Assembly: GCA_018056955.1 (NCBI GenBank)
Contig: JAGPEQ010000001.1
Coordinates: forward strand, 63,773 to 127,772
Direction of reading: 5' to 3'
DNA length: 64,000 bases
Origin: Bacteroidales bacterium
GTDB taxonomy: Bacteria > Bacteroidota > Bacteroidia > Bacteroidales > Tenuifilaceae
The number at the start of each line of letters is the position of its first letter. Position 1 is the stretch's first letter. A program made the position numbers and the translations under genes. Below are positions 15,788-25,232 of the stretch, in pieces. The notes below the pieces were generated by a model, which saw only the letters and a program-made list of their open reading frames with translations, was not told the DNA's origin and ran no database searches.

Positions 15788-16243
15788 ATGAGAGTTGTAA
15801 TACAGCGTGTAAGTCAGGCTAGCGTTTCGGTTAACGGAAGCATAACCGGTTCAATTGGTAACGGTCTTCTAGTACTAGCTGGTTTTGAACATTCCGATAC
15901 TGAAGAGGATTTGGAATGGATGGTTGGTAAAATTGTCCGCCTGCGAATATTTAACGATGCCGAGGGCATCATGAACCTCAGCGTTATGGATGTGAACGGT
16001 CAAATACTGGTTGTAAGCCAGTTTACCCTTCATGCAAAAACCAAAAAAGGCAATCGGCCATCGTACGTTCAAGCTGCCCCCCCGGATATTGCCATTCCGC
16101 TATATGAAAAGTTTATAATGATGCTGGAGCACGCAACCAGTAAACGGGTTGAACGTGGTGTGTTCGGAGCAATGATGGATGTTAGCCTGGTAAATTCTGG
16201 CCCGGTAACCATTATTATCGACTCAAAAAATAAAGATTTATGA
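15788..16243 (+). CDS. dtd: D-aminoacyl-tRNA deacylase
   Basis: Dtd hydrolyses D-amino acids (and glycine) from mischarged tRNAs, keeping translation homochiral. The diagnostic motifs are present: VSQFTL (catalytic Thr) and a NSGPVT motif near the C-terminus that forms the cross-subunit Gly-Pro pocket. MRVVIQRVSQASV is the typical N-terminus and 151 residues the typical length. It overlaps the mazG-like gene by four bases (ATGA), so translation is probably coupled. Confidence 0.95.
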   Translation: MRVVIQRVSQASVSVNGSITGSIGNGLLVLAGFEHSDTEEDLEWMVGKIVRLRIFNDAEGIMNLSVMDVNGQILVVSQFTLHAKTKKGNRPSYVQAAPPDIAIPLYEKFIMMLEHATSKRVERGVFGAMMDVSLVNSGPVTIIIDSKNKDL

Positions 16244-16575
16244 CACAGCTCACACTCGACGATGCTCAGAAACTGGTTGACAATTGGATTAAAACCAAAG
16301 GGGTACGCTACTTTAATGAGCTTACCAACATGACTCTGCTGGTGGAAGAGGTGGGCGAGTTAGCCCGAATTATGGCCAGGAGATATGGCGAGCAGTCGTT
16401 CAAGGAAGGGGAAACCGATCATGATCCTGCTCCCGAAATGGCCGATATACTGTTTGTGCTGATTTGCCTTGCTAACCAAACCGGCATTAACCTTACCCAA
16501 GCCCTTCTTCAAAGTATTGAAAAGAAAACCAAACGCGATAGCGAACGGCACCAGGGTAATACCAAATTGTTGTAA
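16240..16575 (+). CDS. MazG-like nucleotide pyrophosphohydrolase
   Basis: A small all-alpha NTP pyrophosphohydrolase of 111 residues. The metal-binding helices carry EEVGELAR and EMADILF, which match the EExxE and ExxD motifs of MazG-like enzymes. Such proteins remove pyrophosphate from nucleoside triphosphates, often non-canonical ones. It sits between dtd and deoC, all on the same strand. The exact nucleotide is unknown. Confidence 0.88.
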   Translation: MTQLTLDDAQKLVDNWIKTKGVRYFNELTNMTLLVEEVGELARIMARRYGEQSFKEGETDHDPAPEMADILFVLICLANQTGINLTQALLQSIEKKTKRDSERHQGNTKLL

Positions 16576-16580
16576 CTTTG
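16573..16580 (+). promoter_or_regulatory. -7 box of the deoC promoter
   Basis: TAACTTTG overlaps the stop codon of the mazG-like gene and is 32 bases before deoC. It suggests that deoC also has its own transcript. Confidence 0.5.
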
Positions 16581-16612
16581 CCAACAAAATCACAATCTAA
16601 TAATAGAAAGCT

Positions 16613-17512
16613 ATGGACTTATCGTTCGAAGACAAGTTTAACATTGAGGTCGAAGCTGCCGAGGTTGAAAAAGCAATCAATAAGTTCAAGGATATTGCTC
16701 AGTCACGTAAAGGCGACGTAGAGATTCTAAAGCGCTGCTTTAGCATGATTGACCTTACCACACTAAATACAACCGATGGCTATGAGCGAGGCAAGCTTTT
16801 TGCCGAAAAGGTAAGCCAATTCCCTAACCAGTTTCCGGGAATGCCAAACGTTGCAGCCATTTGTGTTTACCCTTCGCTTGTGGCAGCAGTAAAAGAAAAT
16901 CTATCTGCGCCCAGCGTAAAAATTGCCTCGGTTGCAGCAGGTTTTCCAGCATCACAAACATTCCTTGAAATTAAACTTTCCGAATGCGAAATGGCCCTTG
17001 AGCAAGGTGCCGATGAGCTCGATGTGGTGATATCGGTAGGTTCTTTCCTTGAAGGTGATTACTTTACGGTTTTCAGCGAACTTCAACAAATTAAAGAGGT
17101 GGCTGAGAACGCCAAGGTTAAAGTCATTCTTGAAACTGGCGCATTACCAAGCCTTGAAGACATAAAACTCGCTTCGTTTTTAGCCATGGAGGCTGGTTCC
17201 GATTTCATTAAAACCTCAACCGGCAAGTTAGAACCCGCAGCAACCCCTGAAGCGGTTTACGTAATGTGTTTAGCCATTAAGGAGTTCCATGAAAAAACCG
17301 GACGCAAGGTAGGTATGAAGCCTGCTGGAGGAGTTTCAAACTCCTACGATGCTGCGCTTTTCTATACTATTGTTGAGCAGGTTCTAGGTCAGGAGTGGCT
17401 TTATCCTGGACTATTCCGGTTTGGAACTAGTCGCCTTGCCGATGTACTATTAAGCGATATTCTAGGTAAAGATGTCAAGTATTTCAGCACATCGTCATCA
17501 GCTAAATACTAG
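16613..17512 (+). CDS. deoC: Deoxyribose-phosphate aldolase
   Basis: DeoC splits 2-deoxyribose 5-phosphate into glyceraldehyde 3-phosphate and acetaldehyde in deoxynucleoside catabolism. The Schiff-base lysine is in DFIKTSTGK and the second essential lysine in VGMKPAGGVS; DELDVVISVG is also conserved. The 299-residue length is slightly above the short (220-260) forms, mainly from the N-terminus. A strong terminator follows. Confidence 0.94.
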   Translation: MDLSFEDKFNIEVEAAEVEKAINKFKDIAQSRKGDVEILKRCFSMIDLTTLNTTDGYERGKLFAEKVSQFPNQFPGMPNVAAICVYPSLVAAVKENLSAPSVKIASVAAGFPASQTFLEIKLSECEMALEQGADELDVVISVGSFLEGDYFTVFSELQQIKEVAENAKVKVILETGALPSLEDIKLASFLAMEAGSDFIKTSTGKLEPAATPEAVYVMCLAIKEFHEKTGRKVGMKPAGGVSNSYDAALFYTIVEQVLGQEWLYPGLFRFGTSRLADVLLSDILGKDVKYFSTSSSAKY

Positions 17513-17535
17513 ATAAATTCTAGTTATATGCAATG

Positions 17536-17567
17536 AAAAAGGGTACCCAAAATTGGTACCCTTTTTT
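17536..17567 (+). terminator. Terminator after deoC, likely shared with the symporter
   Basis: AAAAAGGGTACC pairs with GGTACCCTTTTT around a 7-base loop. The A-run and T-run on the two sides allow function on both strands. Confidence 0.9.
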
Positions 17568-17584
17568 ATTTGAATTATTAGAAA

Positions 17585-19183
17585 TTACCACCAGATAGCG
17601 TAAAGAATAATCAAAAGGGCTATAATTATTGCTGAGCCTATCTTAAATCCTTTACCCGTTGAGAAGAGTTCCTTTGAAATTGTTATAGCTTTTACATGCT
17701 GCTTATTCCCCTCAACCATAGCAAATATCCAGATAATTGCTAAACAGATTAGAAAAACAATTCCCATCCTATCCATAAAGGGCAGGTTGGGTAGAAGTAA
17801 CTTAAATAGTAGCGAGAACACGAATGTTCCAACTGCTGCTCCTAAAGCACCATTGGCTGTTGCTTTTTTGTAGAAAAATCCGGCTAGGAAAATTGCTAAT
17901 GCGCCAGGACTTACAAATCCCGTAAACTCTTGAATATACTGAAAAGCTTGATCGAGGTTTGAAAGCATGGGTGCTATGAATACTGCTATTAGCAACGCAA
18001 CGAATGCTGCTATACGACCAACTGTAACAAGTTTATGTTCCGAGGCATCCTTGTTTATATATTCTTTATAAAAATCCATAGTGAATATTGTTGAAACACT
18101 ATTCATCATCGATGCCAATGAGCTTACAATTGCCGCTACCAATGCAGCAAAAGCCAAGCCCTTTACACCAGTAGGGACAAAGTTGTGAAGTAGCCAAGGA
18201 TACGCCTCGTCTGACTTTGCAATATCGGCATGTAATGCAAAGGCAACAATCCCAGGGATAACTACAATAAGTGGAAGTAAAACCTTTAGGAATGCAGCAA
18301 ATACCAATCCGCTCTGTGCCTCCTTAATGCTTTTGGCAGCTAGGGCACGCTGAATAATATACTGGTTACAACCCCAGTAGTAGAGGTTTGCAACCCACAT
18401 ACCGCCAATTAGTACGCTAATTCCGGGTAAATCAATATAGGCATCCTTTTGTCCACCCTTCCCATCGGGTATCATCAGTTTGCCTTTTTCCAGAATCATA
18501 TCAAATTTTTCGGGAGCCTTTTGGAGTAAGGCTTTAAATCCAGCAATAAAGCCATGGCCATCGCTTAGGTAATCTAAAGCAAAGTATGTTGTTACTAAAC
18601 CACCTCCTACAAGAAAAACAACCTGCACAACATCGGTCCATGCTACAGCCTTTAAGCCACCATAAATGGAGTAGAGTGCAGCAAAAAAGGCTAAACCAAT
18701 AATAGCGTAGGTCATATTTATACCCATTATTCGCTGCATAGCCAGAGCACCAAGGTAGATTATAGAGGTAAGATTAACGAAAACAAAAACCAGCAGCCAA
18801 AAGCCAGCCATTACGGTTTTAACACGTTTATCGTAGCGGACCTCAAGAAACTGCGGCATGGTAAAAATCCTCTTCTCCAAAAATATCGGCAGAAAGAAAA
18901 CAGCCACCAGAATTAGCGTTAAAGCTGCCATCCATTCATACGATGCAATTCCTAATCCAATGGCATAGCCTGAACCTGACATCCCAATGAATTGTTCAGC
19001 AGAGATATTTGATGCTATTAGCGATGCACCAATAGCCCACCAGGGCAACGCCCTACCGGCTAAAAAGTAATCCCCTGAGTTGGTTTCCGAATCGCGCTTA
19101 CGAAACGAAACCCACAAGCCTAAACTAACTATAAGTAAAGCATAGGCTATAAACACAATGTAATCGACTGTTGCAAACGACAT
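17585..19183 (-). CDS. Sodium:sugar symporter (SSS/SGLT family)
   Basis: A sodium-coupled symporter with about 14 transmembrane helices. It resembles Vibrio SGLT: DYFLAGRALPWWAIGASLIA, SNISAEQFIGMSG, TMPQFLEVRYD and especially YYWGCNQYIIQRALAAKS are conserved in the sugar-transporting branch. I start at the Met before SFATVDYIVF, which opens the first family helix; a start 63 bases upstream would add an unlikely extra hydrophobic tail. It lies directly downstream of a nucleotidyltransferase gene, suggesting uptake and activation of the same sugar. The sugar is not determined. Confidence 0.9.
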   Translation of the reverse strand: MSFATVDYIVFIAYALLIVSLGLWVSFRKRDSETNSGDYFLAGRALPWWAIGASLIASNISAEQFIGMSGSGYAIGLGIASYEWMAALTLILVAVFFLPIFLEKRIFTMPQFLEVRYDKRVKTVMAGFWLLVFVFVNLTSIIYLGALAMQRIMGINMTYAIIGLAFFAALYSIYGGLKAVAWTDVVQVVFLVGGGLVTTYFALDYLSDGHGFIAGFKALLQKAPEKFDMILEKGKLMIPDGKGGQKDAYIDLPGISVLIGGMWVANLYYWGCNQYIIQRALAAKSIKEAQSGLVFAAFLKVLLPLIVVIPGIVAFALHADIAKSDEAYPWLLHNFVPTGVKGLAFAALVAAIVSSLASMMNSVSTIFTMDFYKEYINKDASEHKLVTVGRIAAFVALLIAVFIAPMLSNLDQAFQYIQEFTGFVSPGALAIFLAGFFYKKATANGALGAAVGTFVFSLLFKLLLPNLPFMDRMGIVFLICLAIIWIFAMVEGNKQHVKAITISKELFSTGKGFKIGSAIIIALLIILYAIWW

Positions 19184-19282
19184 ATCAGTAAGGTTTTGGT
19201 TTAAGGTTAAAAGCAAAAGTATAACTAAGAGCAAAATATCTAGCACAAATGAGCTACATCAATAGTATCACACTCCTAATTT

Positions 19283-20191
19283 TTACCTACTCCATAAAGG
19301 TGATGGATACACTCCTTTTTCCGTTAACTCTTTAAGTCGGTTAACTACCATGGGTCTATCACCGGGATATGTAACGCCAAACCACTCCGCTTTGGTTTCT
19401 AATACCTTACAGCGGGCAATACCCTCTTTAATGGCTCGGTTTACAACCGTGGGAATGTAAAATTCTGCCTTAACATTTCCAATTTGGTTGCTGAAAAAGT
19501 CGGTCATAAGCTTCTCGGTGTAGCCGAAAAAGTCAGTGGTGAAACCCCAGAAGTTCATCGATACGGGAACGCCCTCATCAACCTTTACAAAATTACCATT
19601 TTCATCTTTGTACTTTACCTCGCCTTCAACACGCTCAATGTGAGTGCGTTCAACAACATCTAATAAGTATCCATTTTTATCGGTTGAGCATACTCCGCGT
19701 GAAACAGCGCCTTGTTCCGAAAGGGTGTTTCCAAGCTTGTAACCAACCATAAAGTAGCTTCCCTTTTCCAGATTGGGTTTGGATAGTTCCTGAGCTAGTA
19801 CCCTAAAGGTGTCGAAACCATAGAAATCGTCGGCATTAATCACAGCAAACGGTTCATTAATTAAATGACGGGTTACCCATACTGCATGTGCCGTTCCCCA
19901 TGGCTTTTCGCGGCCATCAGGAACTTTAAAACCCTGCGGAAGCATATCGAGTTCCTGAAAGGCAATTTCAACTCTTACATCTGAGTCGAAACGGTTACCA
20001 AATACTTCCAAAAAATCCTTTTCAATGCTCTTGCGAATTACAAAAACAACTTTCCCAAAACCGGCACGAATAGCATCGTACACGGAGTAATCAATGATTG
20101 TTTCGCCATTGGGTCCTAATGCATCAACCTGCTTCAAACCACCATAACGGCTACCCATGCCAGCAGCCAAAATAACAAGTGTAGGTTTCAT
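19283..20191 (-). CDS. Sugar-phosphate nucleotidyltransferase
   Basis: A GT-A-fold NDP-sugar pyrophosphorylase-like enzyme of 302 residues. The nucleotide-binding loop is LAAGMGSRYGGLKQ, and AVINADDFYG carries the metal-binding Asp residues. GTAHAVWVT and EWFGVTYPGD are further family motifs. The enzyme would transfer a nucleoside monophosphate to a sugar 1-phosphate. It is the first gene of a two-gene unit with the sodium:sugar symporter. No sugar kinase is next to it. Confidence 0.85.
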   Translation of the reverse strand: MKPTLVILAAGMGSRYGGLKQVDALGPNGETIIDYSVYDAIRAGFGKVVFVIRKSIEKDFLEVFGNRFDSDVRVEIAFQELDMLPQGFKVPDGREKPWGTAHAVWVTRHLINEPFAVINADDFYGFDTFRVLAQELSKPNLEKGSYFMVGYKLGNTLSEQGAVSRGVCSTDKNGYLLDVVERTHIERVEGEVKYKDENGNFVKVDEGVPVSMNFWGFTTDFFGYTEKLMTDFFSNQIGNVKAEFYIPTVVNRAIKEGIARCKVLETKAEWFGVTYPGDRPMVVNRLKELTEKGVYPSPLWSR

Positions 20192-20309
20192 ATCTTAAGA
20201 TACTTAGTTAAAATTATTCTAAAATCAATTTTTTGCCGTATTATTAACAACTGATTGGACCAATTTCAAAACGCACTTATCTGCTTTCAGTAAATTTTTA
20301 TGTCGTTGT

Positions 20310-20326
20310 TTTGCCATTTCGGCAAA
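20310..20326. promoter_or_regulatory. Short inverted repeat upstream of the M23 peptidase gene
   Basis: TTTGCC and GGCAAA form a perfect 6-bp inverted repeat around a 5-base ATTTC spacer, 39 bases before the start. It could be an operator or a small hairpin in the leader. Confidence 0.3.
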
Positions 20327-20364
20327 GTTATTGAATGGTTATAAAAACAAAAACTTTATCGGCC

Positions 20365-21237
20365 ATGAAAAGGTTTATCTTTTTAGTTGCACTTCTTAAT
20401 GTTTTGATAATAAGCACAAATGCACAGAATAAAACCAAAAGTCAGCTGGAAGCCGATTTTGAAAAATTTAAGAAGGAGCGTGAGCAGGATTTTCAGGATT
20501 TCAAACAAAAGCGCGAAGCTGAGCTAAAAAAAATGGAACAGGAGTACCTGGACTACTACAATGAAATGACTGGACTCAAGAAGCATTATGTTGAGAAAAA
20601 GGAACCCGAAAAGGCTCAAACCGTTCAGGATATCATTGATTACGAAAACACGATTGCTAAAACATTGGGATACAAAATTCCTGAAAGGGTAAAGGAAAAA
20701 GTGGAAGCCAATACTAAGTCCGAAGTTTCAAAAAAGGAAGAAGCTAAAACAGAAGCTGAGAATGTAAATGTTGAAGATAAAAAGCCCGAAGTGTCGTCAT
20801 CAACATTTAAACCAGAGGCTGGCACTCGCGATGGAATACCAGTACTTACACCTTTACCCAAAAGACTAGCCAAAATTACATCGCCTTTCGGTGTAAGAAT
20901 TCACCCAACCCTAGGCCGGCCTATTAAACATAATGGTGTGGATTTTGGCTCGGGACGTGGGGCTGAGGTTTATGCAGCATCGAGCGGCAAAGTTGTTCTT
21001 GCCCAGTACAACAGCACCTACGGAAACTATATCATTATTGAACATAATGATGGAACAAGTTCGGTTTATGCCCATTTGGATAAAATAAAGGTTTCCAAGG
21101 GGAGCCCTATAAGAAAAGGCGATGTTATAGGTTATACTGGCAGTACTGGTCGAAGCACTGGACCACACCTTCATTATGAGGTTCGTATAAAGGGTATCCC
21201 AGTTGACCCCAAGGGATATTTGGTTGAAACCAAATAG
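20365..21237 (+). CDS. Exported M23 (LytM) peptidoglycan endopeptidase
   Basis: The protein has a signal peptide (KRFIFLVALLNVLIISTNAQ), a long charged coiled-coil (about residues 25-75, rich in Lys/Glu), a Lys/Glu linker, and a C-terminal LytM domain. The zinc ligands appear intact: HNGVDFG (His, Asp) and HLHYEV (HxH), plus YAHLD. It should therefore cut peptide crosslinks in the wall, unlike the degenerate EnvC homologue later in the window. An upstream ATG at 20335 would add ten residues before the signal sequence. Confidence 0.88.
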   Translation: MKRFIFLVALLNVLIISTNAQNKTKSQLEADFEKFKKEREQDFQDFKQKREAELKKMEQEYLDYYNEMTGLKKHYVEKKEPEKAQTVQDIIDYENTIAKTLGYKIPERVKEKVEANTKSEVSKKEEAKTEAENVNVEDKKPEVSSSTFKPEAGTRDGIPVLTPLPKRLAKITSPFGVRIHPTLGRPIKHNGVDFGSGRGAEVYAASSGKVVLAQYNSTYGNYIIIEHNDGTSSVYAHLDKIKVSKGSPIRKGDVIGYTGSTGRSTGPHLHYEVRIKGIPVDPKGYLVETK

Positions 21238-21311
21238 GGTTCAACTTTAGGAAAAAGGATTCACAATGCCCTAAACAATTTTAAATTAGGGTAAACACTA
21301 ACTAATTTTCC

Positions 21312-21319
21312 TATTTTTG
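21312..21319 (+). promoter_or_regulatory. -7 box before the U32 gene
   Basis: TATTTTTG matches the consensus 14 bases before the start codon, implying a very short leader. Confidence 0.45.
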
Positions 21320-21333
21320 CAAAAAATTTGCAA

Positions 21334-22584
21334 ATGCTAAAACGCGAGGACATTGAGGTTATGGCTCCAGCGGGCAATTTTGAATCGCTCATGGCAGCCA
21401 TACAGGGAGGAGCAAATTCGGTTTACTTTGGTGTTGGAAACCTCAACATGCGCGCTAAATCGTCAATAAATTTTACTGTGGACGATTTACCGGAAGTGGT
21501 TCGCATTTGCAAAAAGAACAAGGTAAAAACATACCTTACCGTTAACACGGTAATTTACGATAGCGACATTCCTTTCATGCACCAAATTATCGACACCGCT
21601 GCCGAAGCAGGTGTCAGCGCACTTATTATCTCCGACCAGGCTGCCATGCTTTACGCCCGCAAAAGGGGAATGGAAGTGCATATTTCAACACAGTTGAATA
21701 TTAGCAATACAGATGCACTTAAGTTCTACTCACAGTGGGCTGATGTAGTTGTTTTAGCCCGAGAGCTAAATCTTGAACAGGTAAAAACTATTTACCAAAA
21801 CATTCACTCGCAGAATATTACTGGGCCAAATGGCAATCCCATAAAAATAGAACTATTTGCTCATGGGGCGCTCTGCATGGCTATATCGGGAAAGTGTTAC
21901 CTAAGCTTACATGAGGCCAACTCGTCGGCAAACAGGGGAGCTTGCCTTCAAATTTGTCGCCGTTCATACACCGTAACCGATAATGAAACTGGTGCACAGC
22001 TGGAGATTGACAATGAGTATATAATGTCGCCCAAGGATTTGTGCACCATTAACTTCCTGGATAAAATCCTTGATGCGGGCGTTAGAGTTCTAAAAATTGA
22101 AGGCCGTGCCCGAGGCCCTGAATATGTAAAAACGGTAACACAATGCTATAACGAGGCGGTTACATCGGTTTGCAATGGAACCTATACGCCCGAAAAGGTT
22201 GAAAATTGGATGCAGCGCCTTTCTACGGTATTTAACCGCGGTTTCTGGGATGGATACTATCTTGGCCGCAGGCTTGGCGAGTGGAGCAAGGCTTATGGCA
22301 ACATTGCCACTGAACGCAAACAGTATGTAGGAAAAATAACCAACTACTTCTCTAGGCTGGGTGTAGCTGAAATAACCGTTGAGGCCTCGGAGCTTTACCT
22401 CAACGACAAAATTCTAATTATTGGCCCAACAACCGGCGTTATTGAATATGAGGTAAAGGAACTTCAGGTCGATGAAAAACCAGCAGAGTTTTCACCAAAA
22501 GGGGTAAAATGTTCTATTCCGGTTCCAGATAAAGTGCGCAGAGCCGATAAGCTTTACCGAATAGTAAAAATGAATTCCGATTAG
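21334..22584 (+). CDS. U32-family protein, TrhP-like tRNA U34 hydroxylation enzyme
   Basis: U32 'peptidases' of this type act in RNA modification: E. coli TrhP (YegQ) is needed for prephenate-dependent 5-hydroxyuridine at wobble position 34 of tRNAs. The pattern APAGNFESLMAAIQGGANSV and the cysteine-containing core SGKCYLSLHEANSSANRGAC, then LQICRRSYTV, and MSPKDLC match this group. Its 416 residues are closer to TrhP (about 450) than to RlhA (about 650). No second U32 gene is nearby. Confidence 0.82.
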   Translation: MLKREDIEVMAPAGNFESLMAAIQGGANSVYFGVGNLNMRAKSSINFTVDDLPEVVRICKKNKVKTYLTVNTVIYDSDIPFMHQIIDTAAEAGVSALIISDQAAMLYARKRGMEVHISTQLNISNTDALKFYSQWADVVVLARELNLEQVKTIYQNIHSQNITGPNGNPIKIELFAHGALCMAISGKCYLSLHEANSSANRGACLQICRRSYTVTDNETGAQLEIDNEYIMSPKDLCTINFLDKILDAGVRVLKIEGRARGPEYVKTVTQCYNEAVTSVCNGTYTPEKVENWMQRLSTVFNRGFWDGYYLGRRLGEWSKAYGNIATERKQYVGKITNYFSRLGVAEITVEASELYLNDKILIIGPTTGVIEYEVKELQVDEKPAEFSPKGVKCSIPVPDKVRRADKLYRIVKMNSD

Positions 22585-22628
22585 TAAAATATTTGTAAAT
22601 TAGATGTTTAATTAAAACTCCTATTGAT

Positions 22629-23246
22629 ATGAGCTTCAGCCAACTTTGCAACAAGATTTTTTGGGACTGCACCCTGCACTATCACACCATGGATAATGTT
22701 GATGCCCAACCTAACATTCCTTACCAGCCAGGAACCATTGAATTCTCGCTTTTTACAAAGAACTGGATTGATGCCGTTCAGTGGCACCTCGAGGATATCA
22801 TCCGCGATCCCAAAATTGATCCGGTAGAAGCGTTAAAAATTAAACGCCGTATCGATAAATCCAATCAGGACCGAACCGATTTGGTTGAAATGATTGATAG
22901 CTACTTTCTGGAAAAGTATAAGGATATCAAACCTCAATCCAACGCCACTATAAACACTGAAAGTCCGGCATGGGCCATTGACCGCCTCTCCATTCTTGCC
23001 CTAAAAATTTACCACATGGAGCAAGAGGTTAAACGAACCGATGTTTCAAAAGAGCATATTGACAGCTGCCAAAAGAAACTAAACACCCTGCTTGAGCAAC
23101 GGGTCGATTTATCAACAGCAATCGATCAGCTACTCGACGATATTGAGCACGGGCGCAAGTACATGAAGGTTTACAAGCAGATGAAAATGTACAACGACCC
23201 ATCGCTTAATCCTGTACTATATGGAGCAAAACAGCAAAAAGGTTAA
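22629..23246 (+). CDS. DUF4254 protein
   Basis: A soluble, mostly helical protein of 205 residues of unknown function, typical of Bacteroidota. Recognisable stretches are FWDCTLHYHTMDNVD, FTKNWIDAVQWHLEDIIRDP and DKSNQDRTDLVEMID. In many genomes, as here, it is encoded directly before a GT9 glycosyltransferase; the two frames overlap by 26 bases, implying coupled translation and a shared role in envelope glycan synthesis. Confidence 0.82.
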   Translation: MSFSQLCNKIFWDCTLHYHTMDNVDAQPNIPYQPGTIEFSLFTKNWIDAVQWHLEDIIRDPKIDPVEALKIKRRIDKSNQDRTDLVEMIDSYFLEKYKDIKPQSNATINTESPAWAIDRLSILALKIYHMEQEVKRTDVSKEHIDSCQKKLNTLLEQRVDLSTAIDQLLDDIEHGRKYMKVYKQMKMYNDPSLNPVLYGAKQQKG

Positions 23247-24297
23247 CGGATATCCTAAAAAGCTACTTGTGGTTAGGCTTAGCGCCATTGGCGATGTGGC
23301 CATGACCGTACCTGCAATTTGGTCATTGGTTAAAAATCACCCCGATGTGCAGGTTACCTTTGTATCGCAAGGATTTGCCCGCGATATTGTTAACCAAATT
23401 CCTGGAGTTTTATTTGTGGAGGCAAATACCAAAGGCCGACACAAGGGGTTGTTGGGAATTTGGCGATTGTTCACCGATCTCCGTAAAATAGATAGGTACG
23501 ATGCTTTAGCCGACCTTCACAATGTTATTCGTAGCCAAATTCTCCGAAACTTATTTTTACTCTCGGGGCTAAAAAAAATATCCGTTATAAATAAAGGGCG
23601 AAGCGAAAAGCGCAAACTTGTAAGGCTAAAGAATAAGCGGCTCGCTCCACTTAAAACTACCCCTGAACGCTATATGGATGCGCTCCTTAGGCTAGGGTAC
23701 ACAATCAATGATGAGTTTGATTATCTTTTCCGCGAGGCTCGATTACCCGAAAACATTACAATCCACCTTGGATACAAGGACAAGCGGTGGATTGGTATTG
23801 CGCCTTTTGCCAAACATAAGGGGAAAATTTACCCGCTCGACAAAATGGAGCGAGTTGTTGAAATCCTTTCCGCATCAAAAACCAATAAAATCATTCTAAT
23901 AGGTGGAGGTGGAAAAGAGCAAGAAATACTTGAGGGCTGGGAGAAAAAATATCCAAATACCATTTCCATTGCCCGAAAGTACAGCATTCTAAATGAACTA
24001 AAGATAATTTCGAACCTCGACGTAATGGTTTGCATGGATTCAGCAAACATGCATTTTGCATCGTTAGTAAACACCCCCGTTGTAAGCATTTGGGGTGCTA
24101 CACATCCCTATGCAGGCTTTTACGGATGGAAGCAAAACCCCACAAGTGCCGTTCAGGTTGACCTTTACTGCAGGCCATGCTCCATTTATGGGAATAAACC
24201 CTGTTTCCGAAAGGATTACGCTTGCTTAAACCTTATTGAGCCAGAGGTGGTGGTGAGTAAAATCAACACGGTAATTGACCGTTTCAACAGAATTTAA
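23221..24297 (+). CDS. Glycosyltransferase family 9 (heptosyltransferase-like)
   Basis: A GT-B-fold enzyme of 358 residues similar to ADP-heptose:LPS heptosyltransferases. The N-terminal motif LLVVRLSAIGDVAMTVPAIW and the C-terminal donor site DSANMHFASLVNTPVVSIWG are characteristic. It probably adds a heptose or related sugar to the lipooligosaccharide core. The start overlaps the DUF4254 gene. Confidence 0.9.
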   Translation: MEQNSKKVNGYPKKLLVVRLSAIGDVAMTVPAIWSLVKNHPDVQVTFVSQGFARDIVNQIPGVLFVEANTKGRHKGLLGIWRLFTDLRKIDRYDALADLHNVIRSQILRNLFLLSGLKKISVINKGRSEKRKLVRLKNKRLAPLKTTPERYMDALLRLGYTINDEFDYLFREARLPENITIHLGYKDKRWIGIAPFAKHKGKIYPLDKMERVVEILSASKTNKIILIGGGGKEQEILEGWEKKYPNTISIARKYSILNELKIISNLDVMVCMDSANMHFASLVNTPVVSIWGATHPYAGFYGWKQNPTSAVQVDLYCRPCSIYGNKPCFRKDYACLNLIEPEVVVSKINTVIDRFNRI

Positions 24298-24310
24298 AAT
24301 TAAAATAATT

Positions 24311-25222
24311 ATGACTTACGTAACCAAAGAAAAGCTATTCAGCAGGGAATGGTTTAAAGCATATGCTTTAATACTGGTTGGATCGTTCATTCTTGCAGCA
24401 GGTTTTGTTCTATTCATCGACCCACACCGAATTGCCCCTGGTGGTGTATATGGTATTGGTATTATTGTCCATTACCTCACAAAAGGAATGTTCTCTTGGG
24501 CACCCGATGGTTTTCCTATTGGTACTGTTGGTTTGCTGCTAAATATTCCACTTACCATTATTGGTATAAGGGTTTTAGGCCCAATGTTTGGAATTAAAAC
24601 GGTAGTTGGTTTTGTACTTTCATCGGTTTTTATCGATACTTTACACCTTTGGCTTGGATACGACCCCCTTGTTGACGATATGCTGCTTTCCTCAATTTTT
24701 GGCGGTGTACTCATTGGCTTTGGGTTGGGCTTAATCTTCAAGTCTAAAGCAACCTCGGGCGGTTCCGATATCATAGCAATGATAATTGCTAAGTATACCC
24801 GACTACCCCTAGGCCAGCTGATGATTTACGTTGATTCAACCATTGTACTTTTAGCCTTGGTAGCTTTTCAGGACTGGAAAATTCCTTTATACTCCTGGGT
24901 GGTAATTTACGTTACCGGTAAGGTGATTGATATGACCATTCAAGGGGTTAGCTACGATAAAGCCCTTTTCATTATTACCGATAGGCACGAAGAAGTTAAA
25001 AACAAGATTATTCACGATATTGAACGCGGCGGAACCATTATTAACGTGCAAGGTATGTACACCGGACACGATAAGAAAATGATTTTCACAAACGTATCGC
25101 GTCGCGAGGTTCATATGCTAAAGGATTACATCCAGCAAATTGACCCGAATGCTTTTATTACTGTAATTGATGCCAATGAAATTCTTGGAAATGGTTTTAA
25201 ACCGTTAAACGAGAGTATGTAG
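24311..25222 (+). CDS. YitT-family membrane protein
   Basis: An integral membrane protein of 303 residues with about five helices and a C-terminal soluble DUF2179 domain (KALFIITDRHEEVKNKI to TVIDANEILG). Motifs FVLFIDPHRIAPGGVYGIGI and FKSKATSGGSDIIAMII are typical of YitT. The function is not known. I use the ATG at 24311; an earlier in-frame start overlaps the GT9 gene and adds residues without family support. Confidence 0.88.
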   Translation: MTYVTKEKLFSREWFKAYALILVGSFILAAGFVLFIDPHRIAPGGVYGIGIIVHYLTKGMFSWAPDGFPIGTVGLLLNIPLTIIGIRVLGPMFGIKTVVGFVLSSVFIDTLHLWLGYDPLVDDMLLSSIFGGVLIGFGLGLIFKSKATSGGSDIIAMIIAKYTRLPLGQLMIYVDSTIVLLALVAFQDWKIPLYSWVVIYVTGKVIDMTIQGVSYDKALFIITDRHEEVKNKIIHDIERGGTIINVQGMYTGHDKKMIFTNVSRREVHMLKDYIQQIDPNAFITVIDANEILGNGFKPLNESM

Positions 25223-25232
25223 CTTTTTACAC

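Noticed and set aside
21269-21291. CCCTAA/TTAGGG inverted repeat between the M23 and U32 genes as a terminator
   Set aside because: The loop is 11 bases and no T-run follows, so termination is unlikely.
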